Shown: positions 17,626-26,724 of the stretch, piece by piece | Position numbering within the stretch: position 1 is the stretch's first letter | How the letters are laid out: each line of letters opens with the position of its first letter | Assembly: GCA_003134765.1 (NCBI GenBank) | Contig: PLCM01000005.1 | Span: 1-60,408, forward strand | Reading direction: 5' to 3' | DNA: 60,408 nt | DNA from: Spartobacteria bacterium | Lineage (GTDB): Bacteria > Verrucomicrobiota > Verrucomicrobiia > Chthoniobacterales > UBA10450 | The notes under the pieces: generated by a model | Seen by the model: the letters and a program-made list of their open reading frames with translations, nothing else | Database searches by the model: none | Told to the model about the DNA's origin: nothing | Position numbers and translations under genes: made by a program

Positions 17626-18035
17626 CTAACGCCCGCATCCTTATCGTCGAAGACGAAGCCATCACAGTGTCAGCCCTTAAGCGCGAACTAGCTTCACTCG
17701 GCTACGAAGTCGCAGGTGCATCTAGCACGACTGATGAGGCTCCTAATGCCGTTGAATTACACAAGCCGGATCTGGTTCTTATGGACATCACGCTCGCCGG
17801 AGGGGTCAATGGCATCGTCGCCGCACTCGCCATCCGCGGTAACTTTCATGTGCCGGTCGTCTTTCTCACCGCGCATGCCGACGACTGGACGATGGAGCGC
17901 GCTGTAAATGCCGGCGCCCTTGGGTATTTTCTCAAGCCATTTAGCGGAACGAGCCTGAGAGCCGCCATCGAAACGGCGCTCCACAAGCACCAAACTGAAA
18001 TGGTGAGTCGGCGCGCCTCCCATCCAGCCTTTTGA
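17622..18035 (+). CDS. Single-domain response regulator
   Basis: A 137-residue CheY-like receiver with no output domain. Acidic pocket VEDE is near residue 9, phosphoacceptor Asp55 lies in LVLMDITLAGG, the conserved Thr in VFLTAHAD, and Lys in FLKPF. Its start overlaps the kinase stop. Lacking a DNA-binding part, it must act through a protein partner. The nearby sigma factor and shared promoter-like elements are possible but unproven targets. Confidence 0.92.
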   Translation: MTNARILIVEDEAITVSALKRELASLGYEVAGASSTTDEAPNAVELHKPDLVLMDITLAGGVNGIVAALAIRGNFHVPVVFLTAHADDWTMERAVNAGALGYFLKPFSGTSLRAAIETALHKHQTEMVSRRASHPAF

Positions 18036-18051
18036 ATTCGGGCAACGCCAT

Positions 18052-18113
18052 CTCAAAAGAGGGAGCACCCATCATGTCCTAAGTAGCATTCCAAAACCTT
18101 CCCAATGCTTCCC
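18052..18113 (+). promoter_or_regulatory. Shared upstream element, site B
   Basis: CTCAAAAGAGGGAGCACCC, ATCATGTCCTAAGTAGCA and CCAAAACCTTCCC align with the other four sites. The GAGGG core (18059) is 88 bases before ATG 18147. Confidence 0.65.
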
Positions 18114-18146
18114 GCCAGGAGAAGGTTTGGAGGGTTAGTTAGTTAT

Positions 18147-18896
18147 ATGAAAACACCAATCTTGGCGGCCCTCATGGCCACTGTGTGCATAACTCTCACT
18201 CCAGCGGCACGGGCAAACCCTCCGGGCAGGAGCGGTGGCTCAGTTGCCATGCCGCACTTCTCGAGCGCGGCCCAATTTGCAAGGCCCGCCCCGCCACGAA
18301 TTACCGGTCCAAGACCCGTAATCAATATCCAACGCACCCAGGCAACGATGAGATACGTGCAGCCTCGGATTACCACGGGATCCCATCTCCCTCCCCGATC
18401 GTGGGCGACTAATCCCGCGACGCCACGCACCGCGCCCACTACGGCCGCGACGCCACGCACCGCGACAACTACGCCTGCCATCCGGAACGCGCAAAACAAC
18501 AACAGCCGCCGTAGTTTCGCCGAGGCCTCCCGCCGGCAGAACCACGAACGGCACAACAGTAACTGGTGGAGAAGCCGTTACTCGAACATCGTGATGGTAG
18601 ATGGCGGATACTACTACTGGGATGCCGGCTATTGGTATCCGGCGTGGGGTTACGATCCGAGCTACGACGCCTACCCATACGATGGTCCGATTTATGGGTT
18701 TGATGGTCTGAACCCCGACCAGGTAGTTGCAGACGTTCAGGCGCAACTGCAACGAATCGGGTATTACACCGGTCCGATAAACGGAATTTTCGATCAACCG
18801 ACCCAGACCGCGATCGCCAACTACCAGCGGGATAACAACCTGGCGGTCACCGCGGTCGTTGACGCGGCGACGGTCAAATCTCTAGGTCTGAGTTAG
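18147..18896 (+). CDS. Secreted protein with C-terminal peptidoglycan-binding domain
   Basis: 249 residues from ATG 18147 (MKTPILAALMATV). The signal peptide ends near ARAN. The middle is low-complexity, rich in Thr/Ala/Pro/Arg (TPRTAPTTAATPRTA). A Tyr/Asp patch (GGYYYWDAGYWYPAWGYD) and a PG_binding_1 domain follow (QLQRIGYYTGPINGIFDQPT). Same layout and same upstream element as the 13386 gene, so the two are paralogs probably made under the same control. Confidence 0.8.
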   Translation: MKTPILAALMATVCITLTPAARANPPGRSGGSVAMPHFSSAAQFARPAPPRITGPRPVINIQRTQATMRYVQPRITTGSHLPPRSWATNPATPRTAPTTAATPRTATTTPAIRNAQNNNSRRSFAEASRRQNHERHNSNWWRSRYSNIVMVDGGYYYWDAGYWYPAWGYDPSYDAYPYDGPIYGFDGLNPDQVVADVQAQLQRIGYYTGPINGIFDQPTQTAIANYQRDNNLAVTAVVDAATVKSLGLS

Positions 18897-18959
18897 CGCT
18901 GATAAAGTGCCGTGAATGCGTTCACGGATGGACGAAACGACGACTGTTGAGGCAAGACT

Positions 18960-19322
18960 ATGAACTCTTCCAATGGCAACGGCCAGCACGCTGTGGTGGA
19001 AGCGCGGTCAGGCGTGACAAAGCACGAAACGTCCCGTGGCGGTACCCGCCAAAGGTTCTCGTTCTTGAAAAACACCCCGCGTTGGCTGCAAATTTCCGTC
19101 GCTGCGATTCTGATCGGTGCCGGCTTTGCCTTCTACCTACATTGGCCCGCAGCGGGGGAGACGCACAGTGGCAAAGGCGGCATTCCTCCGATCATGATCG
19201 GCACTGCCGCCGCGAGCAGAGGCGACATCGGCGTCTACGTCAAAGCCCTCGGCACAGTCACGCCGCTAAATACCGTTTCAGTAACCGCCCGCGTCGCCGG
19301 ACAAATCGCGAGGGTGGAATAG
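18960..19322 (+). pseudogene. RND efflux membrane-fusion protein, N-terminal fragment
   Basis: 120 codons. After a hydrophilic N-terminus comes one membrane anchor (WLQISVAAILIGAGFAFYL), then the MdtA-like start of the adaptor barrel (SRGDIGVYVKALGTVTPLN, then VTARVAGQIARVE). It stops exactly where the family would continue into the lipoyl and hairpin domains (normal length about 380-420). Shared element C begins 31 bases after the stop. No inner-membrane or outer-membrane efflux partner lies downstream. Read as a truncated remnant. Confidence 0.75.
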
Positions 19323-19352
19323 CGCCCCAGCATTTTGCGAGTTAGATCGCTA

Positions 19353-19412
19353 CCTCAAAAGAGGGAACAACCCTCAGTTCTTAAGTGGCACTGCAAGATC
19401 CTACGATCGCGG
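19353..19412 (+). promoter_or_regulatory. Shared upstream element, site C
   Basis: CTCAAAAGAGGGAACAACCC, TCAGTTCTTAAGTGGCA and CTGCAAGATCCTACGATCG align with the other four sites. GAGGG and CCCTC form a small inverted repeat here. The core (19361) is 88 bases before ATG 19449. Confidence 0.65.
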
Positions 19413-19448
19413 AGTAGAAGAAAAGTTGGAACGGAAGGAGCCTTGGAT

Positions 19449-19778
19449 ATGAAAACAAAGACATTGATCGCTTGCCTGGCCACTGGACTTCTCACGTTAT
19501 ATCAACCAGTGCGGGCCGCCGCTAACCGCGCCACCGCTCTCTCGCCCACTACATCGTTTGAGCAAAGACATCGTGCGCGCGAGGCTCACCGGCCCGCGAC
19601 CCTCTCCGAGCGCAATGTTTCAGGTGTGATCCCCCGCGCGATCCGCGGCGGTGATCCGCTGCAGATGCTGAACCCAGGCGCGCCGGCGAGATATGGCGCC
19701 GCGGAAGAGAACGTTTCGCTGGATCCCGACGTCCCCGGAAAAGGGAACGGAATCAAGTTCTTCAGTATTTCTTTTTAG
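19449..19778 (+). CDS. Small exported protein, unknown function
   Basis: 109 residues from ATG 19449, with a ribosome site (GGAAGGAG) about 9 bases ahead. A signal peptide (MKTKTLIACLATGLLTLYQP, cut near VRAA) leads a basic, Pro/Arg-rich mature part ending GNGIKFFSISF. No domain recognised. It has the shared upstream element at the standard distance and precedes the sigma factor gene by 50 bases. Confidence 0.65.
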   Translation: MKTKTLIACLATGLLTLYQPVRAAANRATALSPTTSFEQRHRAREAHRPATLSERNVSGVIPRAIRGGDPLQMLNPGAPARYGAAEENVSLDPDVPGKGNGIKFFSISF

Positions 19779-19828
19779 CAGGTACGCCAAACGACGCTCC
19801 GGGCATAACCCACTTTAAGAAACACCAT

Positions 19829-20677
19829 ATGAATGCCGAAAATAACGCTGCTGCGATGAAAGTTTATCTCCGTGAGATCGGGCGCATCCCGCTCTTGACG
19901 CCGCAACAGGAGATCGAGCTCGCCGCCAGGATCAAGAAGGGCGATTACGAGGCCCGTTCGCTCATGATCAAATCCAATCTGCGTCTGGTAGTCTCGATCG
20001 CGCAGGACTACGCAAATCTCGGTCTGCCGCTGCCTGATGTTATCTCCGAAGGAAACGTCGGATTGATGACGGCGGTCGATCGGTTCGATCCAGCGAAGGG
20101 CGCGAAACTCAGCACCTATGCATCGTGGTGGATCAAGCAAGCCATCAAGCGGGCCCTCTCGAATCAGGCCAAGACAATCCGGTTGCCCGTTCATCTCGGC
20201 GACAAGATCCTGAAGATGCGCCGCGTCGCGCTCCAAATGAGCGAGGAGCTGGGGCGCGAGCCGACCCATGACGAACTGGCCGAGGAGATCGGCATTGCCA
20301 GCGAAAAAATATCCCGGCTGAAGACCGTTTCGATTCGGCCCGCTTCACTCGACGCGCCCGTAAGCGACGATGAGCTGACGGAGTTTGGGGAAAGTGTCGC
20401 GGACGAAGAGGCTGGAACGCCGTTTGAGTTCCTGCGTGATAAGGACCTTCAGAACGAGGTTGGCGGGCTGCTCGACAAGCTCGACGATCGAGAGAAGAAA
20501 ATCATCTCCGAGCGTTTCGGATTCGAGGGCGGAAAGCGGAAGACGCTCCAGGAAATAGGCCGGCGATTGGGGGTCTCGCGCGAAAGGATCCGTCAGTTGG
20601 AGAACATCGCGCTGACGAAACTGCGCCGCGCGCTGAGCCAAAAAGAGGGCGCGATGGGGCTTCTTGCCGTTGCTTAG
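19829..20677 (+). CDS. RNA polymerase sigma-70 family factor (RpoD/RpoS-like)
   Basis: 282 residues. Region 1.2 starts MKVYLREIGRIPLLTPQQE; region 2 has NLRLVVSIAQDYANLGLPLPD and TYASWWIKQAI; region 3 is VHLGDKILKMRR through ISRLKTVSIRPASLD; region 4 ends with the helix-turn-helix LQEIGRRLGVSRERIRQLE. No long region 1.1 is present, so it is a group 2 (alternative, primary-like) factor more than the main sigma. The gene sits beside genes carrying the shared upstream element. Whether it recognises that element is speculation. Confidence 0.92.
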   Translation: MNAENNAAAMKVYLREIGRIPLLTPQQEIELAARIKKGDYEARSLMIKSNLRLVVSIAQDYANLGLPLPDVISEGNVGLMTAVDRFDPAKGAKLSTYASWWIKQAIKRALSNQAKTIRLPVHLGDKILKMRRVALQMSEELGREPTHDELAEEIGIASEKISRLKTVSIRPASLDAPVSDDELTEFGESVADEEAGTPFEFLRDKDLQNEVGGLLDKLDDREKKIISERFGFEGGKRKTLQEIGRRLGVSRERIRQLENIALTKLRRALSQKEGAMGLLAVA

Positions 20678-21024
20678 GACCGAGCGCCCCGCTACTTTCG
20701 GGTTCCCAGCCCTCAATAAGAACCCAAGGCAAGAAGAGCAACAAAATGCTATTTGCCAGGTGAAACTACGCCCTTTTACTAGATAGAATGCAAAGCCAGG
20801 ACATCGGCTAACCTTGATTAAACCACACAAACAATCCGAGAACAGATAGGGCTGCAAGAAAAGGACCCCAGAGTGGAATTGACCAGCGCGATTTTTAATG
20901 CCGGTCGCAGTGACATGTGGACATTTCCTTCGGCCGTTAATAATCGAGCTGATTGCAAATTGACGTATTCCTTTGACCGCGCTTTGCGATTATGTTCCGC
21001 TGAACAGGCGGGCGCGTCTGACCT
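20678..21024. other. Intergenic stretch without supported gene
   Basis: About 350 bases between the sigma factor and the flippase remnant. Short open frames are present, but none has a convincing start, ribosome site or recognisable product. Confidence 0.4.
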
Positions 21025-21521
21025 CTACTCGGTAACTCTCCCTGGCTCGGTTCCTTCCGGCTTTTTTCTTTTGAAAAGTTGATCCAAAACAGCACGATCG
21101 TTCGGATCCAATCCGAAAACGCGCCCCGCAATGAAATATCCGCCAAGATAAACGCCGGCGGCTGCCAGCTCTGACCACCATCCATGAACTGCGAAGCGCA
21201 GAGGCAAAGCGACAGGTAGTGGGGTGAGCGCAGCGATCCACGGTTTGACTAAGGCTCGCAACGCCAATCGACGAGCCACGAGATCTCGGCCCAGCGGAGC
21301 ACACCCTTAATCAGATAGGGCGAAAAGATCCCTAGCGCCGCGCCGAGAGCGCCGAACGCTGGAATTAACATGAGATTCAAACCGACGGCAGCAGGACGAG
21401 CCGATTCTTGAAGCGTAAGTAGCTCAAAATCAGGGAAGCGGTGGCTCCCAATGGGAGACACTGAGAACGAACAGCGTAAGAAGTTAGTTGCGCAATTTCG
21501 CAACTTTATCTTATGTCTCAC
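21025..21521 (-). pseudogene. Polysaccharide flippase-like C-terminal remnant, frameshifted
   Basis: On the minus strand one frame reads AAVGLNLMLIPAFGALGAALG and YLIKGVLRWAEISW (Wzx/MATE-like helices) and stops. The next frame continues with LALRALVKPWIAALTPLPV, ELAAAGVYLGGYFIAGRVFG and a basic tail. The shift falls near 21260. Only the last two or three helices survive and no start is present. The identification rests on helix pattern and the NLMLIPAFGALGAA motif. Confidence 0.45.
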
Positions 21522-21884
21522 GGTCGGATGTTACCGGGTTTTCCATCGTAAACTGTGATCGGATTCTCAAGTCGCAGGAGTGCGAGCGCAAAATGTGATT
21601 GGCTGGGGATGGGACGGGCGTTTCCACTTCCTTGCGGGTAGAAATTTACGAGGTCGCGCCGATGGATTCCCTGGAGCCCGAGACGCCGCGCTTCGCCGTG
21701 CCGCCCCGGATCAAGTCGCGGCGGTCGATTTCTGGCCGCACGTTCTTGCAAAAATATTTTAAATTTGCCATTCTCGCATTAATGCCGCGTCCTTCCGCAC
21801 TCCCTACGGATAGCGAATTCGTCGGGCAGATCCCTCTACTTCCTGGCACCCTATCCTGAGCGACAACCTTCTGACATCCATGAA

Positions 21885-23354
21885 ATGATCATAATGATCT
21901 CATATCGGAGGGTAGACAGTGCACCGATCACTGGTCGCATTTACGATCGCTTACGTGCCCGTTTCGGATCTGACCAAGTCTTCATGGACATCGCCAGCAT
22001 TCCAATCGGCACTGATTACCGGTCGCATATTCACGACTCTATGAAGCGCTGTGATGTCTTGTTAACTGTTATCGGACCTCGCTGGTTAAGGGCCGGTGAC
22101 GTTGGCACACGCCGAATTGATGACCCAAATGATTTGGTTCATCTAGAAGTAGCGCACGCTCTTGAGCGTAATATTCGTGTAGTTCCTTTGTTAGTCGAAG
22201 ATGCCCACATGCCGGCGATTGAAGAACTCCCTGAAGACTTAAAGAGTCTCAGATTTCGAAATGCCCTCCGCGTAGATTCAGGCATCGATTTCCATCATCA
22301 TATTGACCGTCTTTGTGCTGCAATTGAAGCTATCGGACGCAGTCTAACTGTGCCTGCTGGGGTTCGGGTGGGATCTCCCGCGCCGATTCCGTCCCCACCT
22401 CAGACACTTTCATCCGAGCCCAAAATCGACACACGCGAAAACGCTGAAGCGAACGCGGTAGAATTAGCTGAAAAGCGACGCAAAGCCACTGAATTAACTG
22501 AGGAGAAGCGGAAAGCTGCCTGGCTGGAATCGCACGGCCGAGAACCCATCGTCATTCAAGGGAACTGCTCGTTAGGCAGGTCGCCCCAGAGCGCTGTCGT
22601 CCTGGATTCGCCGAAGGCTTCGCGCCGCCACGCCATCATCAATCTGCAAAATGTCGGCGAGTTTTGGCTCATCGATCTCGGCAGTAGCAACGGAACCTTT
22701 CTGAACAAGCGCCGCGTCCACCAGCCTGTCCGGCTTTGTGACATGGATCAGATCATCGTAGGCGACTCCTCGTTTACCTTTCGACAGCCCCAGGAGATTT
22801 CCGACGAGCTCCGTATGACCATGGCCCAGCAGACCATGCGCCAGAAAGCGAACATTCCTGTCTGGCTCCTAGTGGCCGACATTGAAAAGTTCACGCCTCT
22901 TAGTCGGAGCATGGTCAGCGAAAAGCTGGCCATGTTAGTCGGTGGCTGGGTCGCCGCCTGCCAAGAGATCGTTGAAGAGCATCATGGAGAGATCGACAAG
23001 TATCGCTGCGACGGTTTTCTGGCCTATTGGCATGACGACGAGAAAAGCGCGGAGAACGTCGCGGCCGTCCTGCAGAAACTAAAGCAACTTCAGAGAAACG
23101 AGCCGCGCTTCAGGCTCGTCTTGCATCACGGGCTGGTCGCGAGCGGCGGGATGCGGTCGATGGGCGAGGAGAGTTTGATAGGCAAGGAAGTGATTTTCGC
23201 TTTCCGGATGGAAAAAATGGCCGGCTCGTTAGGCATTCTTCTGCTCGCAAGCGCGGCAGCAAAAGCAAAGCTGGAATCTTTGATGAAATGCGAGTCAGCT
23301 GGCGTGCACCAACTAAAAGGTTTCGAAGGCGAATACGAGTTCTTTAAGTGCTGA
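21885..23354 (+). CDS. TIR-FHA-nucleotide cyclase fusion protein
   Basis: 489 residues, three modules. Residues 1-150 are a TIR domain (MISYRRVDSAPITGRIYDRL, VFMDIASIPIGTD, VIGPRWL, and VHLEVAHALE with the Glu in the usual catalytic place). A charged Glu/Lys linker (about 185-215) leads to an FHA domain (about 218-305: GRSPQSAVV, SRRHAII, GSSNGTFLN). Residues 325-489 form a class III cyclase fold: metal Asp332 in LVADIEKFTPLS and Asp376 in YRCDGFLAYW. The later position that is usually Asn in VNxAxR reads VIFAFR, so catalysis may be altered. The TIR part looks A+T-richer than flanking genes. First gene of the island. Confidence 0.88.
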   Translation: MIIMISYRRVDSAPITGRIYDRLRARFGSDQVFMDIASIPIGTDYRSHIHDSMKRCDVLLTVIGPRWLRAGDVGTRRIDDPNDLVHLEVAHALERNIRVVPLLVEDAHMPAIEELPEDLKSLRFRNALRVDSGIDFHHHIDRLCAAIEAIGRSLTVPAGVRVGSPAPIPSPPQTLSSEPKIDTRENAEANAVELAEKRRKATELTEEKRKAAWLESHGREPIVIQGNCSLGRSPQSAVVLDSPKASRRHAIINLQNVGEFWLIDLGSSNGTFLNKRRVHQPVRLCDMDQIIVGDSSFTFRQPQEISDELRMTMAQQTMRQKANIPVWLLVADIEKFTPLSRSMVSEKLAMLVGGWVAACQEIVEEHHGEIDKYRCDGFLAYWHDDEKSAENVAAVLQKLKQLQRNEPRFRLVLHHGLVASGGMRSMGEESLIGKEVIFAFRMEKMAGSLGILLLASAAAKAKLESLMKCESAGVHQLKGFEGEYEFFKC

Positions 23355-23731
23355 CGACAGATGCCATCTTTGCACCGCAGCGGTTTTATTTCGCGCGACT
23401 ACAGACGACAGCATTCGGGCCATTGATTCTAGTCAGCTCGTCGCCCTTTAGGCCATAAACAGAGGTTTCTGCGCCGGGCGCGCCATAATTGACGACCAGA
23501 GCTCCGCCCACCCTTCATCCGTAAACTGCATCAACGCGGGCATCTGGATGGCAGGGTATTCGATTGAAGTGGTTGGCTCACGTTCCGTCCGCCATTTTTC
23601 CGAACGATCAGAAAAAGCAAACCTTGTTAGCAATCCGTAAAGCGTTGCAACCAACGACAATCGCGCATGGCGCGGCCACGGCCCATTTTACTGGCTTGTT
23701 GTAGTGCAACTATTCATAATCGCCGTCCTCA
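23355..23731. other. Intergenic stretch without supported gene
   Basis: About 375 bases between the TIR fusion and the SLOG/hydrolase gene. A 70-codon minus-strand frame (23448-23660) contains LSLVATLYGLLT, faintly like MotA/TolQ, but has no start context and no further similarity; it may be debris. Confidence 0.35.
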
Positions 23732-26113
23732 ATGAAAAGTCATCCCCTCGGATTTCCGCTGATCGTTGGTCTGAAAGTGACGGAGAACGAGTCGATTTCC
23801 GAGAGTTCGTTCACCGCAATTCGAGACCTTTTCATAAAGCTCCGGGAGCAATCGTCCTTCGGCGTGCTCTTGGTGCACTGGGATCCAGGAGAACGCGCGG
23901 CACAAGTAGCCAATGCGGCGAGGGAAGCGGGAATAGCCTACCGGACAAGAGAGGGCCGCACATGGTCCGAAGCGGTAGACACTGCAGCCCCGGAACTGAC
24001 GTCGGCGAACATGGAACTCGTCGAGACCAGTGATGTACTCGTCTTGGTTGCGGCTCTTACTTCTCAGGGGGAAAATATTTCAGAGAACGACCTTGTCTCT
24101 TACGCTAAGGGGGTCGGCCGGCCGGTCATTCGCTTCGACGTCAGGACGGGACGGCAGCACGGCGATATCCCGGAGCGGGTCGAGCCCGAAGACAGTTGGC
24201 TTGCGGAACTTTTTGAAACCGCCGGCCTGCCACCTGACTCGGATTTGAACGCGATCAAATTGAAGATGAGCGCCGTGTCGAAACGGCTTTCAATGGTGAC
24301 CCGTCGATGGTGGAACTGGACGCTCCTTTTGCAGGCCCTCGCGGTTCTTATTCCCATCGGATGGTTGGTGCGTCGTCCGTTGGATATCCAAGTCCAAGAG
24401 GTTGCATTGATGACTCTTTGCGCGGTGATTCTATTGGCAGCCCTGAGCTGGTGGCTTCGCTGGCGAGGTATGCAAAAGACGTGGGCGCGCTCGCGCCTGG
24501 TGGTAGAGCATGCGCGCTCGCTCTTGGCAACGTCCGGCTGTCCCCGGATGCCGGCGCTACAGAGCTTGGCAACGGTGCCCGCGATTCGTCCGCTACGCTG
24601 GGTTTCTCACGATCCGCCGCAACCCACTTCCTTCGCTGAATGGCGCGACCTCTATGTGCGAGATCGTGTCGACGATCAGTTGCAGTATTTCCACAAGAAC
24701 CAAAAACAAGCGGAAACTCAGCGCAAACGACTTACCCGCTGGGCAACGCTCTTACTCGATGTCACTCTGGCTTTTGCCTTTGCGGGTGCCGTCATCGCCT
24801 TCGCACCCCACAATGGTGATTGGATCAGAAAACTGGGGGATACCCGGCTTGAAATCATCCTAGGAATCGCTGGCGTACTGATGCCTTTAGGCTTGCTCCT
24901 TGTGCAGGTCCTCCGCAACGTACAAGACCTAAACCGCCGCGCGGCCCGCTTCGCGCAGCAAAATGAGATGTTGCAGCAAGCACGCGCGCGCCTCACGAGC
25001 GTGTCGTCGCCGGAACCCGCGATGGAAATCATAGAAGACACCGAGCGTCAGTTACTCGGAGAGGTTCTCGAATGGTATTTCCACGCCGAAACCGCCGAAC
25101 ATTTCTTTCAGATGCGAACGACTCGCGAGCGTGCGCCAAAGCTCAAGACTTCAAGAAGCAATAAGCATCCATCCCCGAATCTATCAATGATGGCTTTGGG
25201 CAAGGTTGGAATCGCAGGGTTCTTCATATTGAGAGTAATTCTGGGACGAGTCCCCTGGATCGTGGCTTCCGGCGCAGCGGCATTAACCTGGGTGATGTAT
25301 CACGAACCTGGAGATCTCAAATCAAGGAATGAGCTCAAGGTTCTGGCGGTATTGAAAAACAAGCTCGGTGAAACATGGGATCCCACTAACGAAAGAGCCG
25401 AGCACGGCTGCGTCATCATCGTGCACGGACTGCATGGTCACTCGCTCTGGACGGCTCAAAAGAACGACTGGATGCAGAAAAGCGCGGACGAAATAGAAAA
25501 ACGCATGGCCGCCTTCGGCGTTCCAAATATCTGTCTTGTCGACTGGGAAGGCGTGGCAACCCCATCCAAGATTTACAACGGTGTTGAAATCGAGACAGCC
25601 CGGATGCTCGGGGATGTTGCCGCAATACGTGAACAAGCCTACCAAGTCGGGGACCAACTAGGTGTCGGACTGGCACTGCGGCTCGCGGATGGAACAATTC
25701 ACAAAGATCGACCGTTACATTTGATCGGGCATAGCGCCGGAGGTTTTGTGGTGGCCCGAGCCGTACGACGGCTCACTCAACTTCGCGTCGCTCCGGCTCT
25801 TCTGTCCGTCACCATCTTAGACACTCCGGCTCCCGACAATGAGGTCCTCTTCGACCTACCGGCCAAGTGTCCTACCGATTTTTACATCACTTCTTTTTGG
25901 GGAGGACGCACGCCCTCCCTACTATTAGCAGATTTTTCGGCGCCAAACATGCACATGAAGCAGTATACGCCGCCTGCAGAGAAAAAGAGTGCGTTAGATC
26001 AACACCTATGGGCTTATACTTGGTTCATTGAAACCATTACGAATTCGCAAAAATGGCCCAATGAGGGGTTTAATCGTTCGTCACTTCTTAAAGCATCGCA
26101 AGAGATTCAATAG
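23732..26113 (+). CDS. SLOG-like sensor / SLATT-type membrane / alpha-beta hydrolase fusion
   Basis: 793 residues. The N-terminal 165 residues look like a SLOG nucleotide-binding fold (VLLVHWDPGERAAQVANAA, SANMELVETSDVLVLVAA, and a GRPVIRFDVR strand). Two helix pairs follow (about 190-237 and 337-393) around a cytoplasmic part, as in SLATT/DUF4231 proteins (FAEWRDLYVRDRVDDQLQYF, helical QNEMLQQARARL). A further hydrophobic stretch spans 486-525. Residues 545-793 are an alpha/beta hydrolase: VIIVHGLHGHS supplies the oxyanion turn and LIGHSAGG the nucleophile Ser668. Likely a membrane-tethered esterase/lipase switched by a ligand. SLOG assignment is weaker than hydrolase assignment. Confidence 0.75.
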   Translation: MKSHPLGFPLIVGLKVTENESISESSFTAIRDLFIKLREQSSFGVLLVHWDPGERAAQVANAAREAGIAYRTREGRTWSEAVDTAAPELTSANMELVETSDVLVLVAALTSQGENISENDLVSYAKGVGRPVIRFDVRTGRQHGDIPERVEPEDSWLAELFETAGLPPDSDLNAIKLKMSAVSKRLSMVTRRWWNWTLLLQALAVLIPIGWLVRRPLDIQVQEVALMTLCAVILLAALSWWLRWRGMQKTWARSRLVVEHARSLLATSGCPRMPALQSLATVPAIRPLRWVSHDPPQPTSFAEWRDLYVRDRVDDQLQYFHKNQKQAETQRKRLTRWATLLLDVTLAFAFAGAVIAFAPHNGDWIRKLGDTRLEIILGIAGVLMPLGLLLVQVLRNVQDLNRRAARFAQQNEMLQQARARLTSVSSPEPAMEIIEDTERQLLGEVLEWYFHAETAEHFFQMRTTRERAPKLKTSRSNKHPSPNLSMMALGKVGIAGFFILRVILGRVPWIVASGAAALTWVMYHEPGDLKSRNELKVLAVLKNKLGETWDPTNERAEHGCVIIVHGLHGHSLWTAQKNDWMQKSADEIEKRMAAFGVPNICLVDWEGVATPSKIYNGVEIETARMLGDVAAIREQAYQVGDQLGVGLALRLADGTIHKDRPLHLIGHSAGGFVVARAVRRLTQLRVAPALLSVTILDTPAPDNEVLFDLPAKCPTDFYITSFWGGRTPSLLLADFSAPNMHMKQYTPPAEKKSALDQHLWAYTWFIETITNSQKWPNEGFNRSSLLKASQEIQ

Positions 26114-26447
26114 GTCTTAGGCTACGTGTTAACGTCAACCAACCAGTTCAAGAGCCGCCCCTCTACTGAGAATCCGTTTTAATCTCGCATATTTTGGACG
26201 TCGACTGCCAAAAACGCCGTTTGCCTGGGAACCCCGACCTTTCAGTTTCTCAGGGCTTGACGGCGGCTCGATCTGGAACTGTGGATGCGCATGCGCGCGT
26301 CGGCTCGTGCTCCCAGAAATATGGAGCAATTTCCGGCAGCCCACTAAATTGACCCTGGGGCCTATCGAATATCCCTCGCGCCTTTCTCGCGCTCGCACAT
26401 CTCCGGATAAAGGGACGAAAAGCCGCACAGTTTTCATCGGATCGCGC

Positions 26448-26663
26448 TCATTCGCGAACGAAATGGCGAAGGACGTGGAGGTATGGCGTGTCCTCCGCGG
26501 CGGTTGCGCGCACGACTTGGCGCAGACGATCGCGCAGAGCAAGCCAGTCGTTCGGCGAGATGGGGTCGAGTTCTCCGTCCGCATTCAGCCGCCGCTGCGC
26601 CATGTAGTGAAGGAAATCGCCGAACCACTCAGGAGGGGGCGCTTGCAGTTCACCTCCGGTCAT
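26448..26663 (-). CDS. Possible small minus-strand protein, unknown
   Basis: 71 codons with protein-like composition (PPPEWFGDFLHYMAQRRL, then SPNDWLALRDRLRQVV). There is no Shine-Dalgarno ahead of the ATG and no known family. It lies inside the 26114-26724 gap between two island genes, opposite to both; the rest of that gap shows nothing. It could equally be a fragment of an older gene. Confidence 0.3.
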   Translation of the reverse strand: MTGGELQAPPPEWFGDFLHYMAQRRLNADGELDPISPNDWLALRDRLRQVVRATAAEDTPYLHVLRHFVRE

Positions 26664-26724
26664 GCGTGTCGCCCAAACAAGAGACTTGTCAATTTACCGC
26701 AGTTTATGGATTCTAAGTTCGATT

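Noticed and set aside
19381..19400. Sigma-54 promoter in the shared element (TGGCA followed by TGCA)
   Set aside because: Spacing between the GG and GC pairs is wrong and not kept in the other four sites.
23448..23660. Minus-strand 70-codon frame with a MotA/TolQ-like LSLVATLYGLL
   Set aside because: One short match, no helices around it and no start context; too weak to call.
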